Positions 1 to 4,859 of a DNA stretch of 5,306 bases are shown one piece after another; position 1 is the stretch's first letter; each line of letters opens with the position of its first letter. Where the stretch lies: contig JAEXPL010000322.1 of NCBI GenBank assembly GCA_023446865.1, forward strand, positions 1-5,306, in the 5' to 3' direction. Both the position numbers and the translations under genes were made by a program. Below the pieces are notes generated by a model. That model was given only the letters and a program-made list of their open reading frames with translations. It had not been told where the DNA came from and ran no database searches. Source of the DNA: Verrucomicrobiota bacterium (GTDB lineage Bacteria; Verrucomicrobiota; Verrucomicrobiia; Opitutales; Opitutaceae).

Positions 1-1660
1 CCTGCATGTCGTCGAAGCGCGCGGCGAAGCCGATCATGCTCTTCAGGTCGTCCATGCGGGACGAGTAGTTGGAGTAGGCGCCCTTCAGGTAGTCGCCGTA
101 CCAGCCGTCGAGGCCGACCTCGACGACATCGCAGGGCTTCTTCTTGCACATCGTCTCGTACATGTCCTGGAGGGAGAGCACGAGCTTGGGCCAGTCCTCC
201 TTCGCGTCTTTCGGGACCTTGGCGACGACGTCGGGATGCCCCAGCGCCTCGGCGATGGTGACGTTGCGGGTCTTCGCCGCCTCGAGGGCGAGGGTGTGAA
301 GCTTCTGCGCGCCCTTGTCGCCAACCTTTGGCAACAGCACGACGAAGCGCTGGAACGCCATCGAGTCGGCCGGGTTGTAGAGGAAACGCAGCAGCGCGAC
401 GTAGTCGCGGATGTGCGCCTGCTCGAAGAAGCGCACGCCGCTGGTGATCTGGTAGGGGACGTTGAGGCGCGTGAGCTCGAGCTGAAGATCGAGGGCTTGG
501 AAGTGCGCGCGGTAGAGGATGGCGACGTCGTTGAGGCTGTAGCCGGCGTCGCGCAGGCCGCGTAGGCGCTGGACGATGAAACTCGCCTGTTCGCGCGAAC
601 CCATCGCGGGCACGAGGTAGGGCTTGAGGTGCGGCTTGCGGGCGGCGCGCAGTTCCTTCTCGAACCGGCGGCCGGCGGGCTGGGCCTGGAGGACACCGTT
701 GGCCAGCGCGAGGATCTCCGGCGAGGACCGGTAGTTGGTCTCGATCCGGTGGATCGCGGTGCCGGGGTGGCGGTCAGGGAAGGTGAGGATGTTCTCCACG
801 TTGGCCCCGCGCCAGGAGTAGATGCTCTGCGCGTCGTCGCCCACGGCCATGATCTGGTGGTTGCCGCTCATCAGGTCGACGATCTGCGACTGGATGATGT
901 TCGTGTCCTGGTACTCGTCGACGAGCGAGTGGCGGAAGCGCCGGCGGTAGTAGTCGGCGACGTGCGGGGCCTTCTTCAGGATCTCGAGCCAGAACTCCAG
1001 CAGGTCGTCGTAGTCGGTGACCTGCTGCTTGAGCTTGCGCGCGCGGTAGGCCTCGGGGAAGGGCGCGAGGGCCTCCAGCAGGTATTCGTGCTGCGGGTAG
1101 AAGCGCGAGATCGTTTCGGCCAGCGGCGTGCAGGTGTTGCGCGCGAGGCTGATCATCGAGAAGAGCACGCCCGGTCGCGGGTGCTCCTTCACCTTGAAGA
1201 AGCCCTTGTCGGTCTCGTCGACGGTGTCGCGCAGGAAGTGGTCGGCCTCCTCGGCATCGAGGATGGTGAACGAGCGGTCGAGCCCGAGGACCTCGGCGTT
1301 GGCGCGGAGGATCTTGTGGCCGAGGTGATGGAACGTGCCGCCCCAGAAACGGTGCGAGGCGACGCCCGTGAGTTCCTCGACGCGGTGCAGCATCTCCTTG
1401 GCGGCCTTGTTGGTGACGGTCAGCTGGAGGATGGCGGACGGCGGCACGCCCTGGGAGAGCAGGTAGGCGACGCGGTAGGTGAGCGTGCGGGTCTTGCCCG
1501 AGCCGGCGCCGGCGAGCACGAGCACGGGGCCCGGCTCGGCGGTGACGGCGGCGTACTGCTCGTCGTTGAGCGACGCGCGGAAGTTGATCGGCGGGAAACC
1601 GGGATCGAAGTGCGTCGGCTTGGCCGGCGGAGGAGCGTCGTCGTCGAGCAGGAAATCCAT
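1..1660 (-). CDS. uvrD: UvrD/PcrA-family superfamily 1A DNA helicase, N-terminal 553 residues (3' end outside window)
   Basis: This family comprises ATP-driven 3'-5' DNA helicases that act in the cytoplasm in nucleotide excision repair, mismatch repair and replication-fork maintenance. The reading frame is open from the ATG at 1660 to the left edge. Visible motifs in order are: Q motif LNDEQ (31-35), Walker A GAGSGKT (51-57), motif Ia TVTNKAAKEM (81-90), motif Ib GTFHHLGHKILR (108-119), YDDLL (217-221), Walker B LVDEYQDTN (246-254), motif III VGDDAQSIYSWRGA (273-286), motif IV TNYRS (308-312) and the GVRFFEQAHIRD segment (408-419). Motif VI and the rest of domain 2 lie outside the window. The ATG was chosen because the acidic/proline-rich leader then precedes the Q motif by about 30 residues, and a weak GAGGGTGG lies upstream. 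The frame stays open further upstream, with an in-frame TTG at 1723, so a longer start is possible. Motif Ia has Val82 where PcrA has a DNA-contacting Phe. UvrD, PcrA and Rep cannot be separated without the C-terminus. Confidence 0.96.
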   Translation of the reverse strand, partial: MDFLLDDDAPPPAKPTHFDPGFPPINFRASLNDEQYAAVTAEPGPVLVLAGAGSGKTRTLTYRVAYLLSQGVPPSAILQLTVTNKAAKEMLHRVEELTGVASHRFWGGTFHHLGHKILRANAEVLGLDRSFTILDAEEADHFLRDTVDETDKGFFKVKEHPRPGVLFSMISLARNTCTPLAETISRFYPQHEYLLEALAPFPEAYRARKLKQQVTDYDDLLEFWLEILKKAPHVADYYRRRFRHSLVDEYQDTNIIQSQIVDLMSGNHQIMAVGDDAQSIYSWRGANVENILTFPDRHPGTAIHRIETNYRSSPEILALANGVLQAQPAGRRFEKELRAARKPHLKPYLVPAMGSREQASFIVQRLRGLRDAGYSLNDVAILYRAHFQALDLQLELTRLNVPYQITSGVRFFEQAHIRDYVALLRFLYNPADSMAFQRFVVLLPKVGDKGAQKLHTLALEAAKTRNVTIAEALGHPDVVAKVPKDAKEDWPKLVLSLQDMYETMCKKKPCDVVEVGLDGWYGDYLKGAYSNYSSRMDDLKSMIGFAARFDDMQ

Positions 1661-1761
1661 GGGCGAGGCGCCACCCTCGCGGATGGTGGCACGGAGGAAA
1701 AGGGGAATCTGCGGCGGGCGCAAAGCGGTCGACGGTCGCCGGTTGCCTGTGGGCGGTGGAC

Positions 1762-1782
1762 AGGAAATCGGAAACAGGAAAC
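1762..1782. repeat. Three-unit imperfect heptamer tandem repeat
   Basis: The units AGGAAAT, CGGAAAC and AGGAAAC follow each other without gaps, giving a purine-rich tract in otherwise GC-rich sequence. On the other strand this is a pyrimidine tract of GTTTCC-type units. It lies about 100 bases upstream of the helicase start and 155 bases upstream of the permease start. It could be a small variable repeat or a protein-binding site; the sequence alone does not decide. Confidence 0.5.
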
Positions 1783-1830
1783 GGGTGGACCGGAGCGCGG
1801 GGGTGTGCCGCTGGTGCGGACGGCGGCGGG

Positions 1831-1860
1831 CAGAGCGGATCGCTGCTCTGGCGAGCAGCG
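1831..1860. repeat. Two overlapping, mutually exclusive hairpins in the divergent spacer
   Basis: A perfect 8-bp stem is formed by CGCTGCTC (1841-1848) and GAGCAGCG (1853-1860) around the loop TGGC. An alternative 6-bp stem pairs CAGAGC (1831-1836) with GCTCTG (1845-1850). Bases 1845-1848 are used by both stems, so only one can form at a time in RNA. As DNA the 8-bp inverted repeat could also be a dimeric regulator site. It lies 77 bases before the permease start, with no T-tract after it. Confidence 0.55.
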
Positions 1861-1936
1861 CCACGGTCGAAGAGCGCGCGGTCGGGAGGGAAATCCTTGC
1901 GGCACCGGGGCGTTTCCCGAGAGTCGAACACCGACA

Positions 1937-3049
1937 ATGACGATTCTTGACCGACATGTGCTGGGCACGTGGCTGAAGGCCTTCGGGCTGATCATGGCCA
2001 CGCTGCTCGGCTTGCTCGTGTTGGTCGACATGCAGCGCAACCTCGCGGATTTCGTGGGCAGCGGCGCAGGGCCGTGGGAGGTTTGTTACTACTATCTCGT
2101 CCTCGTGCCCGGCAACGTGCCGCTGGTGCTGCAGATCTCGGTGCTGTTGTCGCTGCTCTACGCGCTCGGCCAGTTGCACCGCAGCAACGAGTTCACGGCG
2201 ATGCGCGCGGCCGGCCTGGGGCTGTTCCGGGTCACGCGGGCGGTGTGGGTGTTCGGCCTGCTGCTGGCGGGCTTCGTGTGGTACCTCAACGCCAGCATGA
2301 TTCCGTGGGCCGTCGAGGAGGCGCGGTCCTCGCGCGAGGAGATGCGGCGGGCGGCCGAGGCGCGCAAGCCCGTGCCGGGCAAGGCGGGCGGATACACGGC
2401 GCTGGCGTACGCCAACGATGCCGCGGGCCGGATCTGGTTCCTGAACTCCTACGACGCTGGGGGGCGCCGCGCGCGCGGCGTGACCCTCACGTTCTTCGAC
2501 GCGCAGCGGCGCGAGGTGCGGCGGGTGCTGGCCAAGGAGGGCTATTTCGACCGCTGGCGCAACGCCTGGGTCTTCCTCGAGGGGCGCGAGCTGCGCTTCG
2601 ATCCGGTGACGGGCGAACGCGCGACTCCGGTGCCGTTCGCGCACCGCATCGAGGAGGGCGTCGACGACGATCCCGAGCTGATGTTGCTGCTTCTCAAGAA
2701 CCCGGCGGACCTCTCGCTGTTCGAGCTGGAGCGGGCGATGGCGCAGGTGGGGGCGGGCGACGCCACCCGCTACCGGCGCTACGCGGTGGAGCACGAGCGC
2801 AAGCGGGCCAGCCCGTTTGGCGTGCTCATCGTGATGGCGCTGGCGGTACCATTTGCCGTGGGCGGCGTGCGCGTGAATCCGGCGGTGAACATGTCGAAGT
2901 CGATCGGCCTGTTCTTCCTCTATTTCTTGCTCAGCAAGCTGGCGACGCTGATGGCGTCGTTCGGCACGGTGAGCCCCCAGGCGGCGGCGTGGCTGCCCGA
3001 CGGGGCGATGGCGCTGATCGCCCTGTGGGCGTTCGTGCGGCTGCGGTAG
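1937..3049 (+). CDS. lptG: LptF/LptG-family (YjgP/YjgQ) lipopolysaccharide export permease
   Basis: This 370-residue inner-membrane protein belongs to the LptB2FG transporter, which extracts lipopolysaccharide from the inner membrane and passes it to the LptC/LptA bridge. The start MTILDRHVLGTWLKAF matches the typical opening of the family. Three hydrophobic segments follow at about 12-32, 51-78 and 99-118. The stretch NEFTAMRAAG (84-93) fits the conserved coupling region that contacts the LptB ATPase. Residues about 120-285 form the periplasmic beta-jellyroll domain. Three more membrane segments lie at about 292-311, 322-342 and 349-367, so the six-helix plan and the roughly 360-residue family length are complete. 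The C-terminal pattern, with AAWLPD before the last helix, looks more like LptG than LptF, but both partners look alike and no second permease is visible here. There is no strong Shine-Dalgarno upstream. The frame is open far upstream, antisense to the helicase, but only this start gives a sensible protein. Confidence 0.93.
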   Translation: MTILDRHVLGTWLKAFGLIMATLLGLLVLVDMQRNLADFVGSGAGPWEVCYYYLVLVPGNVPLVLQISVLLSLLYALGQLHRSNEFTAMRAAGLGLFRVTRAVWVFGLLLAGFVWYLNASMIPWAVEEARSSREEMRRAAEARKPVPGKAGGYTALAYANDAAGRIWFLNSYDAGGRRARGVTLTFFDAQRREVRRVLAKEGYFDRWRNAWVFLEGRELRFDPVTGERATPVPFAHRIEEGVDDDPELMLLLLKNPADLSLFELERAMAQVGAGDATRYRRYAVEHERKRASPFGVLIVMALAVPFAVGGVRVNPAVNMSKSIGLFFLYFLLSKLATLMASFGTVSPQAAAWLPDGAMALIALWAFVRLR

Positions 3050-3062
3050 CGGGAGTCTCCGC
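3049..3062 (+). terminator. Small hairpin at the end of the permease gene
   Basis: GCGGG (3049-3053) can pair with TCCGC (3058-3062), including one G-T pair, around a four-base loop. It starts at the stop codon. There is no T-tract directly after it; a short TTTT occurs only about 20 bases later, following the palindrome TTCCCGGGAA. A weak terminator is possible but not established. Confidence 0.2.
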
Positions 3063-3140
3063 GCGGCGCGTCTTCCCGGGAAACTTTTCCTCGACAAAAC
3101 GCGGCCCCGTGGTTGCCCTAGTGCCCGAGCCCGACACGCC

Positions 3141-3152
3141 CCTCCGCGGAGG
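3141..3152. repeat. Perfect 12-bp palindrome CCTCCGCGGAGG
   Basis: The 12 bases read the same on both strands. The site lies in the spacer between the permease and the small secreted ORF, 68 bases before the ribosome binding site start region of that ORF ends. With no loop it is a poor RNA hairpin, so a dimeric protein site is more natural. In sequence this rich in GC a chance palindrome of this length is also possible. Confidence 0.35.
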
Positions 3153-3201
3153 CCAGCACCGGGTGTTCTTTCAGTACCGGTTTTGCCCGCGATCGTCGTT
3201 C

Positions 3202-3210
3202 AAGGTAGGA
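3202..3210 (+). promoter_or_regulatory. Shine-Dalgarno-like site AAGGTAGGA before the small ORF
   Basis: This purine-rich site ends nine bases before the ATG at 3220 but only three before the in-frame GTG at 3214. It therefore favours the ATG as start. It is the best ribosome-binding match in the window, where most genes have none. It sits in an AT-rich island (about 38% GC over 3201-3245), typical of translation initiation regions in GC-rich genomes. Confidence 0.5.
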
Positions 3211-3219
3211 AAAGTGAAT

Positions 3220-3348
3220 ATGCATAGGGGATGTAATTGGCTTTTCTGGCTCACGGCGGTCGCGGGCATCTTTTTGTCCGGAGCTGAAGGCGCCACGGCC
3301 GGCAAACGCCGGAAATGCATCATGCCGGCTGTCGCACCGCGCCGGTGA
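3220..3348 (+). CDS. Possible 42-residue secreted or membrane peptide, or the start of a decayed gene
   Basis: The predicted peptide begins MHRGCNWLFWLTAVAGIFLS, a short charged start followed by a hydrophobic core. GAEGATA then offers an A-x-A signal peptidase I site around residues 25-27. That leaves only about 15 residues, rich in Lys and Arg (GKRRKCIMPAVAPRR). A well-placed ribosome binding site and a local drop in GC support real initiation. The mature part is too short for a normal exported protein. This could therefore be a genuine small peptide, or the signal peptide of a longer gene cut by a frameshift. An overlapping frame (from 3315) stays open to 3623 but encodes no recognised domain. 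I recognise no family. Confidence 0.4.
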   Translation: MHRGCNWLFWLTAVAGIFLSGAEGATAGKRRKCIMPAVAPRR

Positions 3349-3486
3349 AGGCGGGGCTGCTTCCGGGAGCACCGATCACCGAGAGGAGCGCGGCCGATGG
3401 CGGCGCCGCCTCAACGGCTCGGAAGGAAGCGGGGGTGCGGCAGTCGGATGATGGCGGGCCGGAGGTCGGGAAGCGCGGGACGGACG

Positions 3487-3505
3487 GGGAACGGCACGCG
3501 TTCCC
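3487..3505. repeat. 7-bp hairpin in the gene-poor region
   Basis: GGGAACG (3487-3493) pairs perfectly with CGTTCCC (3499-3505) around a five-base loop. There is no T-tract on either side, and no adjacent gene end that would make it a terminator. Its role is unknown. Confidence 0.4.
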
Positions 3506-3580
3506 GGGTTGCCGGGCGGGACTCGCCGGCGGGCCAACTCCGACCGATGCTTCCGAACACTTGGCTCATGCTGGGATGAT

Positions 3581-3598
3581 CGGCCCGGGTGCGGGCCG
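3581..3598. repeat. 7-bp GC-only hairpin followed by a second inverted repeat
   Basis: CGGCCCG (3581-3587) pairs perfectly with CGGGCCG (3592-3598) around GGTG. The stem is very stable. The inverted repeat CGGTTGAACCG (3597-3607) overlaps its right edge. No run of T follows, so an intrinsic terminator is not supported, though such hairpins can protect RNA ends. Confidence 0.4.
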
Positions 3599-3713
3599 GT
3601 TGAACCGTTTCACGCAGGGTTGATTCCCTAGGACCTCGTTCGCGCGGTGTCGCCTGCCGCACTTCGGCCACAACGCCACGGCCCCGCTCCGGGCGGCGGC
3701 ACGCACCGCGTAG

Positions 3714-3986
3714 GTGGAGGTTAACGACACTGCGTGGGCGATTCCCGGCGGCGCCTACCGGGCCGCGGCGCGGGTGCGGGCGCTGATCGACCGCGAGCGT
3801 GCCCGACTGGCGGCGCAGGGCCACGGGGCGGCAGTGCCGGCGGCGCTCGGGTTTGCGCCGGCGGAGACGCGGCGGGCGCTTCGCTGCAGTACGGGGCCTG
3901 AGACGAGCGACGCGGACTGGCGGGCGTTGCTGGCCGTGGTGGTCGCGGTGCGTGACGAGGTTGGTGCGGGCGGTGGAGTGGTGTGA
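3714..3986 (+). CDS. Hypothetical 90-residue cytoplasmic protein, unrecognised
   Basis: The frame runs from a GTG directly after an in-frame TAG (3711-3713) to TGA at 3984-3986. The product is rich in Ala, Arg and Val and mostly helix-like: RAAARVRALIDRERARLAAQ (about residues 15-34) could be an amphipathic helix, and DADWRALLAVVVAVRDEV (about 67-84) a second one. There is no signal peptide, clear membrane segment or known motif. Codon third positions are mostly G or C, as in the neighbouring genes, and the composition is more protein-like than other frames here. Against it, the GTG has no Shine-Dalgarno in front; GGTGGAGG overlaps the start instead. It could be a small gene, the decayed end of a larger one, or a chance frame. 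It ends 97 bases before the secreted-protein gene on the same strand. Confidence 0.4.
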   Translation: MEVNDTAWAIPGGAYRAAARVRALIDRERARLAAQGHGAAVPAALGFAPAETRRALRCSTGPETSDADWRALLAVVVAVRDEVGAGGGVV

Positions 3987-4083
3987 TCGAAGCTGCTGCG
4001 CGAAAATCGCTAAAATGGCGGCGGGGTGGCCGGCGGGGAAATCGACCGTTGCCCGGCGCGGCGGGCGGAGCCAGCGTACGGCC

Positions 4084-4698
4084 ATGAAACGTATTCTGGT
4101 AGCGGCGCTGTTGCTCTTGGCTGCGGCGGCATTCGGAGCTGAGCCGCAGACCTGGGTGCTCGGCGACGGGCGCTCGGTGACTGTCGTCAAGGTGCTGTCC
4201 CAGAATGCGACGCATGTGACGGTCCGTACGGCCGACGGCATTCTGCAGATCGACAAACGGCAGCTGCCCGAGACGCTCCAGACGGAGTATCCGTACGACC
4301 ACGAGGCCGCGGCGGCCGCCGAACGCAGGGCGGCGGTGGAGGCGAGTCGCACCGCCCAAGCCGCACCGGCCACGCCGCGGACGGTTCGGAAACCTGCGGC
4401 GCCGCAGGCGTCCTCCAGGGGCGTTGTTTCAATTTTGAGTCTCCGGCCTGCGGGGCGGGCGACGGTGTTTGTGATGATCAACAACGAGTCGGCGCAGATG
4501 ATCGAGGTGACGCGGGATATGTTCGTCTGTGCGAACACCGAGGGGCGCAGGTTTCTGTCGATGCGGCTGACGAATGCGCAGGGGGATAACCTCGTGCGGG
4601 TGCGGATTCCGGCCGGGAAGACGGTCGATGTCGGGGTGATCTTCGACATCCCCGAGGGCGAGGGGACGGATATCGGCGCAGTGGATTGGCGCCGGTGA
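4084..4698 (+). CDS. Secreted two-domain protein of unknown function, Verrucomicrobia-like
   Basis: This 204-residue product starts with a clear signal peptide: MKR, a Leu/Ala core, and a probable cut after AFGA (about residue 19). Residues 22-72 form a small beta-rich unit of the pattern 'W.L.DGR.V.V.KV......V.V...DG...I.K..LPE.LQ..YPYD'. It resembles the short SH3-like repeats that I associate with exported proteins of Verrucomicrobia and Planctomycetes, which often end in LP..LQ..Y.YD. Residues about 73-112 are an Ala/Pro/Arg-rich linker. Residues about 113-204 look like a beta-sandwich, with segments such as ATVFVMINNESAQMIEV and VRVRIPAGKTVDVGVIFDIP and a single Cys149. It probably acts in the periplasm or at the cell surface; substrate or partner is unknown. 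The ATG was chosen because it directly precedes the signal peptide. GGAG at 4067-4070 is rather far away (13 bases). The gene converges on nadA. Confidence 0.85.
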   Translation: MKRILVAALLLLAAAAFGAEPQTWVLGDGRSVTVVKVLSQNATHVTVRTADGILQIDKRQLPETLQTEYPYDHEAAAAAERRAAVEASRTAQAAPATPRTVRKPAAPQASSRGVVSILSLRPAGRATVFVMINNESAQMIEVTRDMFVCANTEGRRFLSMRLTNAQGDNLVRVRIPAGKTVDVGVIFDIPEGEGTDIGAVDWRR

Positions 4699-4724
4699 GG
4701 CGCCGGGCCGATCTTCGATCGGTC
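4688..4724 (+). terminator. Two adjacent hairpins at the end of the secreted-protein gene
   Basis: The first stem pairs GGCGCC (4688-4693) with GGCGCC (4699-4704) and encloses the stop codon TGA. The second pairs GGCCGATC (4706-4713) with GATCGGTC (4717-4724) around TTC: 8 bp with one G-T pair. Placement right at the gene end suggests 3'-end formation or RNA protection. No T-tract follows, so classic intrinsic termination is not shown. The second stem would also form on the nadA strand. Confidence 0.35.
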
Positions 4725-4816
4725 GCGTTGGATTGGGGCCGGAGTGCCGGCGGGTAGGGTTGGCCTCTGACCGGCCGCGTTGGGCGTGAGCCGCAGGAGT
4801 GGGCGAGAGCTGGTGG

Positions 4817-4837
4817 GGTCCAGTCGGAGACTGGACC
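4817..4837. repeat. Perfect 9-bp palindromic hairpin between convergent genes
   Basis: GGTCCAGTC (4817-4825) pairs without mismatch with GACTGGACC (4829-4837) around the loop GGA. It lies 22 bases downstream of the nadA stop and about 120 bases downstream of the secreted-protein stop, so a transcript of either gene could fold it. There is no T-tract on either side. The form, a perfect short palindrome in a convergent spacer, fits either a bidirectional terminator or one copy of a dispersed REP-like family; with one copy visible I cannot tell which. Confidence 0.55.
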
Positions 4838-4859
4838 TACTGGGGAGGCGAGCCGGCGC

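Larger units (their letters stand above)
1661..1936. other. Divergent intergenic region between the helicase and the LptG-like gene
   Basis: This 276-base spacer must hold the promoters of both divergent genes, but no convincing -35/-10 pair stands out on either strand. It contains a three-unit heptamer run near 1762-1782 and two overlapping hairpins at 1831-1860, listed separately. Long frames run through it in several phases because GC-rich DNA lacks stop codons. None starts with a recognisable protein, so I call no gene here. Confidence 0.6.
3349..3713. other. 365-base stretch without a supported gene
   Basis: Open frames exist here on both strands but have the low-complexity, Arg/Gly/Ala/Pro-rich look of GC-rich noncoding sequence. 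The plus-strand frame ending at 3623 has roughly 75% GC at third positions, not clearly above background. Structural elements present are hairpins at 3487-3505 and 3581-3598, the inverted repeat CGGTTGAACCG at 3597-3607, and a small stem AGGG/CCCT at 3616-3629. I find no tRNA, riboswitch or standard structural RNA that I can support. Confidence 0.55.

Noticed and set aside
629..1936. A 436-codon open frame on the plus strand in phase with the permease gene, seemingly making one 806-residue protein
   Set aside because: It is antisense to the helicase, whose motifs are unmistakable. The Val/Leu/Glu/Arg-rich translation is typical of the complementary strand of GC-rich coding DNA, and the permease family begins at MTILDR.
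774..2040. Long minus-strand frames over the helicase and divergent spacer
   Set aside because: They run in other phases than the helicase, give Arg/Pro/Ser-rich low-complexity translations and lack any domain; the helicase frame fully explains the region.
3299..3345. GGCAAACGCCGGAAATGC, reminiscent of the start of a c-di-GMP-I riboswitch
   Set aside because: The required second GCAAAG segment and the tetraloop-receptor arrangement are missing, and the stretch lies inside the small ORF. Only a short CCGGC/GCCGG hairpin is present.
3419..3430. GGAAGGAAGC, identical to the conserved apical loop of bacterial signal recognition particle RNA, with GCCGC/GCGGC flanks that could pair
   Set aside because: The bases that should close the GGAA tetraloop do not pair properly (CTC against GGA), and the conserved AGG and AGCAG internal-loop bases are absent. 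A covariance-model search with the small bacterial SRP RNA model would settle it; a significant hit would reverse this.
3315..3623. A 102-residue plus-strand frame overlapping the end of the small ORF
   Set aside because: Composition is disordered and Gly/Ala/Arg-rich, no domain or good start signal is visible, and third-position GC is near background. It is considered only as a possible frameshifted continuation of the small ORF.
3614..3632. AGGGTTGATTCCCT, which looks like a tRNA T-arm
   Set aside because: The loop has six bases and lacks the GTTCRA pattern; no matching acceptor, D or anticodon arms are found upstream.
4011..4016. TAAAAT, a near match to a -10 box, 67 bases before the secreted-protein start
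   Set aside because: No acceptable -35 hexamer lies 16-18 bases upstream. It remains a possible promoter, but one AT-rich hexamer is too little to annotate.
3411..4649. A 412-residue minus-strand frame across the gene-poor region and the secreted-protein gene
   Set aside because: The translation is Arg/Pro-rich with no domain, and it is antisense to the secreted protein with its clear signal peptide. It is stop-free because of base composition.
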